From JAVBMJ01 sp031551275 (GTDB taxonomy: Bacteria; Bacteroidota; Bacteroidia; Bacteroidales; Rikenellaceae), in assembly GCA_031551275.1 (NCBI GenBank), contig JAVBNX010000006.1, forward strand, positions 62,001-126,000: a DNA stretch of 64,000 nt, written 5' to 3'. Under the pieces are notes generated by a model. That model saw nothing but the letters and a program-made list of their open reading frames with translations. It was not told the DNA's origin and ran no database searches. Below, piece after piece: positions 44,306 to 52,950 of this stretch. Both the position numbers and the translations under genes were made by a program. How positions within the stretch are numbered: position 1 is the stretch's first letter; every line of letters begins with the position of its first letter.

Positions 44306-45097
44306 ATGGAGCAGAAGCCCTTGAAATTACCCTTTATGCACCGCCGCCGTGACGCGGGCGAGTGGGCCTACGACCACAGGGTGGGTATGTGTGTGACCAT
44401 CATCGTCTACCTGCTGGCGGGCATCGCCATGGTCAGCGCGAAGATCGTGGTCAACTCCACGCCCCCTCCCGTGCAGGGTATGCTGATCGAGTTCCCGCCC
44501 GACCAGGCTAAGCCCGACCAACGCCTTATCGAGCTCCACGACCAATACGACGATTTGAGCGACGTGCGCAATTTGGCCTCCAACGAGAATGCCCCTGGCT
44601 CTGCCGCCCCGGTCTCCGGCTCCTTGAACGACCGTTTGCGCGACGCCAAGGGCACCGACGCGGGCGAGATCTACAGTGAGGCCGACGCCGTCCAGAACCG
44701 TCTGCGCGAGGGCCGCGCCGCCTACGAAAAAGGTCTGCGCGACAACGAAGCGCTGGCCAACGGCCGCACGACGTCGGGCGACAACACCCGGAGCCAGGAC
44801 GTGAAGATCAAAGGCCGCGTAACGGTCAGCTTCTCCTTCTCCGACCCCGTGCGCAACTCCGTGCGCCTGACCGTCCCCGCCTACCAATGCGAGGGTGGCG
44901 GCGAGGTGATCATCTCGGTGATCCTCAACCGCAAGGGCGAGGTCAGCTCGGCCTCGGTCGCCGGAGCCTCCTCCTCGGCCGACAACTGCATGAAGGATTG
45001 CGCCCTCTCGGCGGCGCGCACCTCGCGGTTCAACATCGACACATCCGCCCCCGAACGCCACCAGGGCACGATCAGCTACATTTTCATCCCCCAATGA
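44306..45097 (+). CDS. TonB-like protein with single membrane helix
   Basis: A 263-residue protein; I use the ATG at 44306, though a GTG two codons earlier is possible. One transmembrane helix (about 27-50) follows a basic N-terminus. The periplasmic middle is charged and disordered-looking (about 60-165). The C-terminal 80 residues (GGGEVIISVILNRKGEVSSA, ARTSRFNID, GTISYIFIPQ) resemble a TonB C-terminal domain. Four cysteines there could form disulfides. No ExbB/ExbD genes adjoin, and the usual Pro-rich TonB spacer is missing, so a true TonB role is uncertain. It overlaps the GNAT gene by four bases. Confidence 0.65.
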   Translation: MEQKPLKLPFMHRRRDAGEWAYDHRVGMCVTIIVYLLAGIAMVSAKIVVNSTPPPVQGMLIEFPPDQAKPDQRLIELHDQYDDLSDVRNLASNENAPGSAAPVSGSLNDRLRDAKGTDAGEIYSEADAVQNRLREGRAAYEKGLRDNEALANGRTTSGDNTRSQDVKIKGRVTVSFSFSDPVRNSVRLTVPAYQCEGGGEVIISVILNRKGEVSSASVAGASSSADNCMKDCALSAARTSRFNIDTSAPERHQGTISYIFIPQ

Positions 45098-45603
45098 GCG
45101 AGGTAACGTTCCGGCAGGCCGCCCTTTCGGAGTTGTCCCGCATCGTTGAGATCATCGACCAGGCCAAGGAGCGTATGCGCCTGCGCGGCAGCGTGCAATG
45201 GCTGGGCCCCTACCCCGGTCGGGAGGATATCGCCCGCGACCTGGCCCGCGGCTACGGCTACGTGCTCTGCTGCGATAACCAGATCGCCGCCTACGGGGCC
45301 GTGGTCTTCGACGGCGAACCCGCCTACGAGCACCTGCAAGGCACCTGGCCCGACGACGCCCCTTACGTCGTGGTCCACCGCCTGGCCGTCGCCGACGGGT
45401 GGACCCGCCAGGGTCTGGCCACAGAATTCATGCGCCGCACCGGAGAACTGGCCCTGCAACGCGGCGTGCACAGCTTTCGCGTCGACACCAACTTCGACAA
45501 CCTCTACATGCAACGGATCATGACCGCCCTGGGCTTCGCCTACTGCGGCGAGGTGGAGTACCGCGGCGATCCCCGCATGGCCTACCACAAGGCATTGAAG
45601 TAA
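45094..45603 (+). CDS. GNAT-family N-acetyltransferase
   Basis: A 169-residue acetyl-CoA-dependent acyltransferase. The acetyl-CoA loop appears as VHRLAVADGWTRQGLATEFM (V-x4-RxxGLA type), followed by FRVDTNFDNLYMQRIMTALGFAYCG, which fits GNAT strands 5 and 6. The substrate is unknown. Translation is probably coupled to the TonB-like gene by the ATGA overlap. Confidence 0.85.
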   Translation: MSEVTFRQAALSELSRIVEIIDQAKERMRLRGSVQWLGPYPGREDIARDLARGYGYVLCCDNQIAAYGAVVFDGEPAYEHLQGTWPDDAPYVVVHRLAVADGWTRQGLATEFMRRTGELALQRGVHSFRVDTNFDNLYMQRIMTALGFAYCGEVEYRGDPRMAYHKALK

Positions 45604-45610
45604 CCAAAAA

Positions 45611-45657
45611 CAGGGGCCGGATAGCGCACTTCAGACGATACCCGGCCCCTGATCTTT
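45611..45657. terminator. Bidirectional terminator between the GNAT gene and the GH20 gene
   Basis: A 10-bp stem CAGGGGCCGG/CCGGCCCCTG (45611-45651) with a 21-base loop and T runs on both sides. It ends the whole glycan locus on minus. Confidence 0.8.
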
Positions 45658-45665
45658 TACCGCAA

Positions 45666-47249
45666 TTATTCGAAATACCTGCGCCCGTAACCGACCCCCA
45701 GCCGGTCCCAATCGCGCCTGATCGGCTCCAGGGCTTTCAAAAAGCGCGGATAGTCCTTGTTCTCTTTTTTCGTCCAACCCGTCTCGGCGAAGGCCGCGAT
45801 GCGCGGGTAGGTCAGATCCTCGATGTCGGCCCAGGTCGGCGACCACTCGCCCCACATCTGGCACCCCGGACCCAAAACACGTTTGGCCTGCTCGGGCGTG
45901 ACCCCGTCAGGCACGGGATAGAAAGCATAGCATTTCTCCAGGGTCACATCTTTGTAGTCGAGGTAAGCGACCGTGAAGTCGGTATTGATCACGTCATACC
46001 CCCTGCTGAGGCCTTCGCGCAGCAGGTCCGCCTCACCCTGCCAGTAGTGGATTACCGTCCCGGGAGCGACTTCCTGGGTGTTGGTCTCCTTCTTCTGGTA
46101 ATCATGGAAAGCCACGCCCAGGAGCTCGTTCCAACCCATAATGCGCCTCCCGTTCTTCTCTGCAAAAGCGGCCAGCTTGTTGGTAAACCAGATCTGCGCA
46201 TCCATGTAACTGGTAAACCCTTTCTCCTTGATCAGCGCCTGGATGGCGGGGCTGCGGTCCCACACGTCATGCCCCAGCTCGTCGCCGCCGATATGGATTA
46301 CCTTCCCGGGGAAGAGCTCCATCATCTCGACCAGCACGTCCTTGTAAAACTGCTCCACCTTGGGGTCTGCGATGTTGACCGAGGCCACGGTACGTCCCAT
46401 GGTGCACCTCACGCGGAATTTCTCGTCCGTCGCGCTCATCCAGGGATAGGCGGCCAGGATAGCCTGCGTGTGGGCGGGAACCTCGATCTCGGGCACGATC
46501 GTAATGTGCCTTTGGGCGGCATAGGCCACGATATCCCTGACCTGGGCCTTGGTGTAGAAACCGCCGTGGGGGTGGGGATCGAAATTGTTGTTGTACCACG
46601 TCTTGCCCGAAACCGGGTCGACGACCTCCGTGCTGTCCCTCCACGCGCCGATACTGGTCAGCTCGGGGTACTTGTCGATCTGGATCCGCCAGCCGTTGTC
46701 GTCGATCACGTGCCAGTGGAAGACGTTCATTTTCAGCCTGGCCATCTCGTCGAGGGTCTTTTTGACGGCTTCGATGCCCCGGAAATGGCGCGAATCGTCC
46801 AACATATACTGCCGCCACCCGAAAGCGGGCGCGTCTTCGATCGAGAGCGCCGGAACGGTATAATAGCCGTCGCCGTGCAGCTCCATCAACTGGAACAGCG
46901 TCTGGAAGGCGTAGAACACCCCCGCCCCGGCACTGGCCTGAATGGCTACGCCCTTGGGATCGACCGCCAACCGGTAGCCCTCGGGCGGGAGGTCGGAGAC
47001 GGCGGTCACCTTGATCTGCCCGCCCGCGCCCTGTTTGCAGTCGAGGCTGAAACGCTCGCGGAAAGTCCCCGCAACCACATCCAACTCGGACGCGAAGGCC
47101 TTGGGTAGGTCGATTATAACGCCGGATACGATTTTCAGCGTCCCATCCCCGGGCACGATCCGGTTGGGATAGGGAATTACCTTGTAAGGGACGGCAAAGG
47201 CCGCCGCGCACAGCGAGAGCACGGCCAGGGTCAATAGTAATTTCTTCAT
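45666..47249 (-). CDS. GH20 beta-N-acetylhexosaminidase, exported
   Basis: Exo-enzyme that removes terminal beta-linked GlcNAc or GalNAc using the substrate's own acetamido group. It has 527 residues with a signal peptide (about 1-19, AAAFAVPY). A GH20b-type N-domain (about 20-140) is followed by the barrel with FHWHVIDDNGWRIQ and the catalytic pair D323-E324 in HIGGDELGHDVW. Trp and Tyr residues near the end (about 425-470) fit the acetamido pocket. It is the last gene of the locus, eight bases after a DUF4832-type gene. Confidence 0.93.
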   Translation of the reverse strand: MKKLLLTLAVLSLCAAAFAVPYKVIPYPNRIVPGDGTLKIVSGVIIDLPKAFASELDVVAGTFRERFSLDCKQGAGGQIKVTAVSDLPPEGYRLAVDPKGVAIQASAGAGVFYAFQTLFQLMELHGDGYYTVPALSIEDAPAFGWRQYMLDDSRHFRGIEAVKKTLDEMARLKMNVFHWHVIDDNGWRIQIDKYPELTSIGAWRDSTEVVDPVSGKTWYNNNFDPHPHGGFYTKAQVRDIVAYAAQRHITIVPEIEVPAHTQAILAAYPWMSATDEKFRVRCTMGRTVASVNIADPKVEQFYKDVLVEMMELFPGKVIHIGGDELGHDVWDRSPAIQALIKEKGFTSYMDAQIWFTNKLAAFAEKNGRRIMGWNELLGVAFHDYQKKETNTQEVAPGTVIHYWQGEADLLREGLSRGYDVINTDFTVAYLDYKDVTLEKCYAFYPVPDGVTPEQAKRVLGPGCQMWGEWSPTWADIEDLTYPRIAAFAETGWTKKENKDYPRFLKALEPIRRDWDRLGVGYGRRYFE

Positions 47250-47257
47250 GGTCGGGA

Positions 47258-48751
47258 TTATTTTACAGTTACATTATGCAAGGGAATCCATCCGTTGGCC
47301 AGGGGCGACTCTTTGACCGAGACATTGATCCCGGGTTTGTCGTCCAGCGAGGTGTCCACAATGGCCAGCGCCCACCGGTAGTTGCCCGCGGGAACGGAAG
47401 GGGTCACATCCAACGCATAGTCATACCATTGCCCGTAGAGCCACTTGGAAGGCTCGGCATCGTCTGAAATAAATAGTTCCGCCACCTCGCCTGCCGAATC
47501 AAGCAACGCAATGGCAGTCTTGTACTTGTAGTTCCAGTTGGGCAGGTTGTTGGGGCAATACCCGGTCGCCTTGTTGCCCCAGGAAAATTCCACGGTGTAG
47601 GCCTGGCCTTTCTGTACCTCTTTGGGCACATCCACGTAGCGGGGATAGAAACGGTAACCGCCCTGGGCGATGAATTTCTCGATCAAATCGGTCGCGTCGT
47701 GCACCCAGCCCGCCGTCTCGGTCGGGGTTCTCAAATCGAGGGTATTGAAGTGCCCCGCCAAAGCCTGCTGGCACATCAGCACGTACACATCCCTCCATGT
47801 ATTAAGGTTATAGGCAATATCGTCTTTAAAGGGCATATAACTGGTATTTAAGTAATTACCACCCCACCAGCACCCTTCGCCCAGCAAGGGCGTCTTGCCG
47901 AACCTCTCGTCGGCGATGTTCTGCTCGGCCTGCGTGTACCACTGGCTGGCCAGCCCGTTGCGCCGTATGGCGTAGCCCTTTTGCTCTACCGCGACGCTCT
48001 TCTCCATCGACCAGCCGAATTCGCTGCCGAAAGGATGGACCAGGATTACCTTTTTGAAGGCGTCGGAAAAGGCGGTGGTCAGCCAGTCGAATACCGCACG
48101 GGCCTGCGAGGGGTCCTTGTAAACGATGTGGTGGTTCTCGCCCCACCAGCCCAGGTTGGTCCCGTCCACGAAATCCACCACCTCGGGATCGTCGTACTCG
48201 GCGGCGAAAGCAGCCAGGAAATCCTCTAATTTTGCCTGGAAAACGGGATCGTCCGGATAGGGCGACCAGTATTCCGCACCGCCCTGGCCGGTGGTGTTGT
48301 AGCCCTGGGCCCCCGCGTCACGCACATACTGGGGCGTGAATTGCTCATAGCAATCCTGGCTGTTGTAGTAGAAACAGAACCCGAGTTTCAGCCCCAGGTC
48401 CTTGGCCCCCTGGATGAGTTTCTTGTAGTTATTGTCGTATATCCAGGCGTACTTGCCCTGCTCGGGCTCCAGCTCGGCCCACCCGCAACGGAGGTAGAAA
48501 AACGAGGCGTACTTCTTGCCCGCGCCCTTCTGCTTCATCCAGTATTGGTCGGCGTCGACCCTCAGGTGGGGATCCTGGTAGAGCCCCCACCCCATCAGGG
48601 GATTTCTGACGAGGGCTGTCTTTTCCTCGGTCAACACGACCCGGTTCTTGGTGGGATCGACCTCGGGTCCGCCCCCGCCGGATTTACTGCAATTCGTTGC
48701 GAGACCCACCATCAGCAGGCCCGCAAATAAAGTGGTGTTCATTGCGCTCAT
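47258..48751 (-). CDS. DUF4832-type lipoprotein, putative glycan-active enzyme, copy B
   Basis: A 497-residue protein with a signal ending in ATNC, an imperfect lipobox (cysteine 21), then a Gly-rich linker. The N-terminal part looks like a glycosidase-type barrel: NPLMGWGLYQDP, YLRCGWAELEPEQGKYAW and VVDFVDGTNLGWWGENHH, with Asp/Glu at strand ends. The C-terminal beta domain (from about 375, with EFSWGNKATGYCPNN) matches the DUF4832 pattern. It is a close paralogue of the gene upstream and differs mainly in loops. No enzymatic activity is established for this family as far as I know. It lies between its paralogue and GH20. Confidence 0.75.
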   Translation of the reverse strand: MSAMNTTLFAGLLMVGLATNCSKSGGGGPEVDPTKNRVVLTEEKTALVRNPLMGWGLYQDPHLRVDADQYWMKQKGAGKKYASFFYLRCGWAELEPEQGKYAWIYDNNYKKLIQGAKDLGLKLGFCFYYNSQDCYEQFTPQYVRDAGAQGYNTTGQGGAEYWSPYPDDPVFQAKLEDFLAAFAAEYDDPEVVDFVDGTNLGWWGENHHIVYKDPSQARAVFDWLTTAFSDAFKKVILVHPFGSEFGWSMEKSVAVEQKGYAIRRNGLASQWYTQAEQNIADERFGKTPLLGEGCWWGGNYLNTSYMPFKDDIAYNLNTWRDVYVLMCQQALAGHFNTLDLRTPTETAGWVHDATDLIEKFIAQGGYRFYPRYVDVPKEVQKGQAYTVEFSWGNKATGYCPNNLPNWNYKYKTAIALLDSAGEVAELFISDDAEPSKWLYGQWYDYALDVTPSVPAGNYRWALAIVDTSLDDKPGINVSVKESPLANGWIPLHNVTVK

Positions 48752-48761
48752 ATTCTCTTAA

Positions 48762-50258
48762 TTATTTTACGGTTACGTTATTCAAGGGGATCCAGCCGTT
48801 GGCCAACGGCGATTCTTTGACGGAGATCAAAATGCCGGGTTTGTCATCCAGCGAGGTATCCACAATGGCCAGCGCCCACCGGTAGCTGCCCGCGGGAACG
48901 GAAGGGGTTACCTCCAACCGATAGTCATACCATTGCCCGTAGAGCCATTTGGAGGGCTCGGCCTCCTCGGAGATAAATATCTCTGCCACCTCGCCTGCCG
49001 AATCCAGCAACGCGAAGGCGGTCTTGTACTTGTAATTCCAGTTGGGTAAATTGTTGGGGCAGTACCCGGTCGCCTTGTTGCCCCAGGAGAAATCCACCGT
49101 GTAGCTTTGCCCCCGCAGCACCTCCTTGGGCACATCCACATAACGCGGATAGAAACGGTAACCGCCCTGTGCGATGAATTTCTCGATCAGATCGGTCGCA
49201 TCGTGCACCCAGCCCGCCGTCTCGGTCGGGTTGCGCAGATCGAGCGTATTGAAGTGGCCTTCCAACGCCTGCTTACACATCAATTCGTAAACGTCCCTCC
49301 ACGTATCGAGGTCGTAAGTGACATCTTCCTGGAAAGGCATATAGTTAGGATAGAGGTAATTGCCTCCCCACCAGCACCCCTCGCCGAACAACGGCGTTTT
49401 GCCGAACACACTCTCCACGATGTTCTGCTCGGTCTGGTTGTACCATTGGCTGGCCAACCCGTTGCGCCGCATGGCGTAGCCCTTGCCCTCTACGGCGATG
49501 GATTTCTCCATCGGCCAGCCGAACTCGCTGCCGAAAGGATGGGCGAGGATCACCTTCTTGAAAGCATCCGAATAAGCCGTTGTCAGCCAATCGAACACAC
49601 TCCTCAGCTTGGTCGGGTCCTTCAGTTCGATGTGGTGGCACTCGCCCCACCATCCCACGTTGGTCCCGTCGATAAAGTCGACCACCCCGGGATCGTCGTA
49701 CTCCTCGGCGAAGGCCGCCAAAAAGGCTTCGAACTTCTGCTGGAAGACCGGGTCGTCCGGATAGGCCGTCCAGTACTTCTCACCCTGCTGGCCGTCGGTC
49801 AGGTAGCCCTCAGCCCCCGCGTCGCGCACATACTGCGGCGTATTCTGCAACCAGCAATCCTGGCTGTTGTGGAAGATGCAGAAACAGAGCTTCAGCCCCA
49901 GGTCCCGCGCCCCTTTGATCAGGTTCTTGTATTTGGTATTGTGCTCCCAGGCGTAGACGCCCTGTTCGGGTTCGAGGTCGGCCCAGCCCCAGCGGACATA
50001 CAAAAAGGAGGCGTACTTCTTGGCCGCGCCTTTCTGTTTCATCCAATAGGTGGCCGGATCGAGGTGCTTCAGGCCGATCTCTTCATAGATCCCCCACCCC
50101 ATGGCGGGATTTCTCAAGAGGGCCGTTTTCTCTTCGGTAAGGATTACCCTGTTTTTGGTCGGGTCGCCCCCGGGCCCGTCTCCGCCCGTTTTGGTGCAAC
50201 CAACCGCCGTACCCGCCAGCACGAGGCCGACGAGCACGATGGCATTCATCACGCTCAT
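48762..50258 (-). CDS. DUF4832-type lipoprotein, putative glycan-active enzyme, copy A
   Basis: A 498-residue paralogue of the next gene downstream, colinear over its full length. It has a better lipobox, AVGC (cysteine 21). Matching segments are NPAMGWGIYEEI, YVRWGWADLEPEQGVYAW and VVDFIDGTNVGWWGECHH; the C-terminal domain is nearly identical in both. The pair clearly arose by tandem duplication, 10 bases apart. Two copies kept in one operon suggest different linkages or partners. An outer-surface location is likely. Confidence 0.75.
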   Translation of the reverse strand: MSVMNAIVLVGLVLAGTAVGCTKTGGDGPGGDPTKNRVILTEEKTALLRNPAMGWGIYEEIGLKHLDPATYWMKQKGAAKKYASFLYVRWGWADLEPEQGVYAWEHNTKYKNLIKGARDLGLKLCFCIFHNSQDCWLQNTPQYVRDAGAEGYLTDGQQGEKYWTAYPDDPVFQQKFEAFLAAFAEEYDDPGVVDFIDGTNVGWWGECHHIELKDPTKLRSVFDWLTTAYSDAFKKVILAHPFGSEFGWPMEKSIAVEGKGYAMRRNGLASQWYNQTEQNIVESVFGKTPLFGEGCWWGGNYLYPNYMPFQEDVTYDLDTWRDVYELMCKQALEGHFNTLDLRNPTETAGWVHDATDLIEKFIAQGGYRFYPRYVDVPKEVLRGQSYTVDFSWGNKATGYCPNNLPNWNYKYKTAFALLDSAGEVAEIFISEEAEPSKWLYGQWYDYRLEVTPSVPAGSYRWALAIVDTSLDDKPGILISVKESPLANGWIPLNNVTVK

Positions 50259-50283
50259 ACTGATCGTTTTTCCGTTTTACCCG

Positions 50284-50907
50284 CTACTTTTCGAAATTCA
50301 GCGGGATAAAGAACTTTTCCAGGTGAAAATTAGGCTCCGGCCACTCGATGGGGGCCAGAGAGAGGAAGTGCGGATTGGGCATCTTGTCGCCGCATTTGTA
50401 AAAATTGGCGCGTGCCTGCAACCCACTGAGGTTCTTGATCGTATGGCGGAATAGAGCGGACGCGGGGACGACCGCGTCTAAGCTCCAGAGGGTAGGCCCC
50501 GGCAGCAGTCCGACAGGTTTGCTGCCCAGGCTCGGGAAGGTCTTTATCGTTTGCATGATTTCGGGTCCGGCGTGGGTGAATTCAGTCCTTGTTTTCCTGA
50601 AACTCAACAACTTGGTCCCGATGCAATTGAACTCGAAATTGTAGTAACCCGTACCGTCCAGCGAGAGGAAGAATTCCACGCAGCTATCCTCCCAAACCGG
50701 ACCGTTGTTCTCAGTGACAGTACCCAACGTATTATCCTCCTCCACCCGGAACCGGAGCAGTATCTCGCTATCCGTATGGGCGATACCGAAGCTAACCTTC
50801 GGCGCATAGGGGAACGATCCGGGCCAGTTGACGCAAGCTATCGCCAAACTCTCGGGCGATAAAGTCTTCAAGCCTTCCTCAACGTTTTTTATGCGGGCAA
50901 CATCCAT
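50284..50907 (-). CDS. CBM9-like carbohydrate-binding protein without signal peptide
   Basis: A 207-residue beta-sandwich protein. Conserved CBM9-like elements are VWEDSCVEFFLSLDGTGYYNFEFN in the middle, LWSLDAVVP, and the end RANFYKCGDKMPNPHFLSL with IEWPEPNFHL. No signal peptide is seen, and the upstream frame offers no start that would add one before an in-frame stop at 50935-50937. It may therefore stay in the cytoplasm, which is odd for a glycan-binding fold. It is first in the cluster with the DUF4832 pair and GH20. The gap upstream holds the dispersed repeat. Confidence 0.75.
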   Translation of the reverse strand: MDVARIKNVEEGLKTLSPESLAIACVNWPGSFPYAPKVSFGIAHTDSEILLRFRVEEDNTLGTVTENNGPVWEDSCVEFFLSLDGTGYYNFEFNCIGTKLLSFRKTRTEFTHAGPEIMQTIKTFPSLGSKPVGLLPGPTLWSLDAVVPASALFRHTIKNLSGLQARANFYKCGDKMPNPHFLSLAPIEWPEPNFHLEKFFIPLNFEK

Positions 50908-50940
50908 GGCAACAAACAGTTTTAAGAAAACATCTCAGGT

Positions 50941-51007
50941 CGGGCGGCAGCACCTTAGACTACTCCCCTCCCTACGGTTAGGGAGGGGCCGGGGGTGGGT
51001 GTTCGTC
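50941..51007. repeat. Dispersed repeat, copy 2
   Basis: Nearly the same as 38355-38422, in the same orientation, with differences mostly in a 7-base spacer after GCAGCACC. It separates the NagB-PIG-L gene from the CBM9-like gene inside the glycan locus. Confidence 0.8.
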
Positions 51008-51021
51008 GACTAAACACGGCC

Positions 51022-52950
51022 TCAGAACAACCTGACAAACACCTCAATGGCCTCATACTCCGCCATCCCCAACTTATCGTACAGGTTGGCCGTGTTCTGC
51101 GTGCGCTCCTCGGCCCTCTGCCAGAACTCCCGTTTGTCCTCTCCCGGGAAGGGGACGATGTCTTTCTGGGAGAGGTGGCGGTAGATGGCGTGGCGTTTTT
51201 TGATCACCTCGCCGGGCGAAAGGGGCACGGCCATATCGACCATATCGAGGCTCCACTCCTGCCACGCGCCCCGGTACAACCACATCCTACAACCCTTGAA
51301 CCAGTCGTCGTTTTTGACCACCTCGATGGCCTGCAGGATCGCCTCGATGCTCACGCGGTGGGTACCGTGCGGGTCGGAGAGGTCGCCCGCCGCGAAGATG
51401 CGGTGGGGTTTGAGCTTGCGCAACAGGCTGGCGATGATCTCGATGTCGTCGCCGCTCAGGCGGCCTTTCTTGATCCCGCCGGTCTCGTAGAAGGGCAGGT
51501 TCAAGAAGTGGGCGTTCGTGTCGGGGTTCAACCCGAACTCGCGGCAGGCGGCGCGGGCCTCGCCCCGGCGGATCGCGCCTTTGATCCGGCGCAGCTCCTC
51601 GGGTTCGGGCTCGCCCTTGCGTTTGCTGCCGATGACCTGGACATAATGCTTATACTGGTCGGCGAAACCGCACTCGCGCGCGGTGTCGATCGTTTGCAAT
51701 ACCACGTCGTCGTGGACAGCTATGTTGCCCGAGGTTTGGTAGGCCACGTGGACGTCGTGGCCCTGGTCGACCAGGCGCAGGAAAGTCCCCCCCATCGAGA
51801 TCACGTCGTCGTCGGGGTGCGGGCTGAAGATGATCACTTTCTTGGGGAAGGGCTGCGCCTGTTCGGGGCGGGTGGTATCGTCCGCACCGGGTTTGCCTCC
51901 GGGCCATCCGGTGATGGTATGCTGCAAGTCGTTGAATACCTCTATGTTGATCTTGTCGTAGGGTCCCGCCTGGTCCAGCAGTTGGCCCAGGTTGTGGTCC
52001 AGGTAGTCCTGGTAAGTGAGCTTGAGGATCGGCTTTTGCACCCGTCCGCAGAGCCAGAGCACGGCCTTGCGGATAAAGCGCTCGGGCCACTCGCAAGTCC
52101 CTACCAACCAGGGCGTTTTAACCCGGGTCAGTTGGTCGGCAGCCCCCTGGTCGATGACCATCGAGAAGGCGGGGTGCATCTGCAGGCAGCTTGCGGGTAT
52201 CGCCGCCGAGGCGTCGCCCTCGGCCACGCGGGCCACGATCTGCGCCTTGTCCTCGCCCCAGGCCATCAAAATAATGCGCCTCGCGTCGAAGATCGTGCCC
52301 AGGCCCATGGTAATGCTCTTGTCGGGCGTGTTTTCGATGCCGTAGAAGATCGGGGCCAGCGACTTGCGCGTCGCATTGCCCAAGGCGACCATGCGGGTAC
52401 GCGAATTGGGGAATGACCCCGGCTCGTTGAAACCCACCTGCCCCTCGACGCCCGTGCCCAGTAGCATCAGATCGATGCCCCCGGCCTTGGCGATCGCCTC
52501 CTCGTAGCGGCTGCAAAAGGCGGCCACCTCCGAGGCGGGAAGCGTCCCGTCAGGGAAGTGCACGTTCAGGGGAAGAATGTCGGTGTGGTCGATCAGTTCC
52601 TCGTGGATGCGGTAGTTGCGGCTCTGCTGGTAGGCCGGGTCGGAGGGATACAGCTCGTCGAGGCTGAACACGGCCACGTTCTTAAAGCTCAACTCTCCCT
52701 TGCGGTGCATCTCCAGCAACCTGCGGTAGACCCCCACGGGCGATTTTCCGGTGGTCAGGCCCAGCACGAAGGGACGCTCTTCCTTGTGCACGTTGATCGC
52801 GTCGCGGACCGCCGCGGCGATGTGGAGCGCACCCTCGCCCTCGGTGTGGAAGATGCTGACCGGGACCCTCTCGAAGCGTGTGATGATCTCGTTGGGCTCG
52901 GCCCCGGGGATCAGGCCCCCGGGCGTGCCCAGCGTGTAGTCGGTATTCAT
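51022..52950 (-). CDS. NagB-like glucosamine-6-phosphate deaminase fused to a PIG-L deacetylase
   Basis: A 642-residue cytoplasmic fusion. Residues about 25-340 are NagB-like (LTTGKSPVGVYR, FSLDELYP with D98, FNEPGS with E176). Residues about 370-640 are a PIG-L/LmbE zinc deacetylase with SPHPDDD (377-382) and DPHGTHR. A deacetylase with a deaminase in one chain would replace separate NagA and NagB. However, the NagB active-site segment reads GVEGQVGFNE: where E. coli has D141 and H143 there are E169 and Q171. So the deaminase reaction may differ or be lost. It overlaps the transporter gene by four bases. Confidence 0.88.
   Translation of the reverse strand: MNTDYTLGTPGGLIPGAEPNEIITRFERVPVSIFHTEGEGALHIAAAVRDAINVHKEERPFVLGLTTGKSPVGVYRRLLEMHRKGELSFKNVAVFSLDELYPSDPAYQQSRNYRIHEELIDHTDILPLNVHFPDGTLPASEVAAFCSRYEEAIAKAGGIDLMLLGTGVEGQVGFNEPGSFPNSRTRMVALGNATRKSLAPIFYGIENTPDKSITMGLGTIFDARRIILMAWGEDKAQIVARVAEGDASAAIPASCLQMHPAFSMVIDQGAADQLTRVKTPWLVGTCEWPERFIRKAVLWLCGRVQKPILKLTYQDYLDHNLGQLLDQAGPYDKINIEVFNDLQHTITGWPGGKPGADDTTRPEQAQPFPKKVIIFSPHPDDDVISMGGTFLRLVDQGHDVHVAYQTSGNIAVHDDVVLQTIDTARECGFADQYKHYVQVIGSKRKGEPEPEELRRIKGAIRRGEARAACREFGLNPDTNAHFLNLPFYETGGIKKGRLSGDDIEIIASLLRKLKPHRIFAAGDLSDPHGTHRVSIEAILQAIEVVKNDDWFKGCRMWLYRGAWQEWSLDMVDMAVPLSPGEVIKKRHAIYRHLSQKDIVPFPGEDKREFWQRAEERTQNTANLYDKLGMAEYEAIEVFVRLF

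Noticed and set aside
44887..45093. Upstream extension of the GNAT gene
   Set aside because: The open frame upstream of 45094 is only the shadow of the TonB-like gene; the ATGA overlap gives the natural start.
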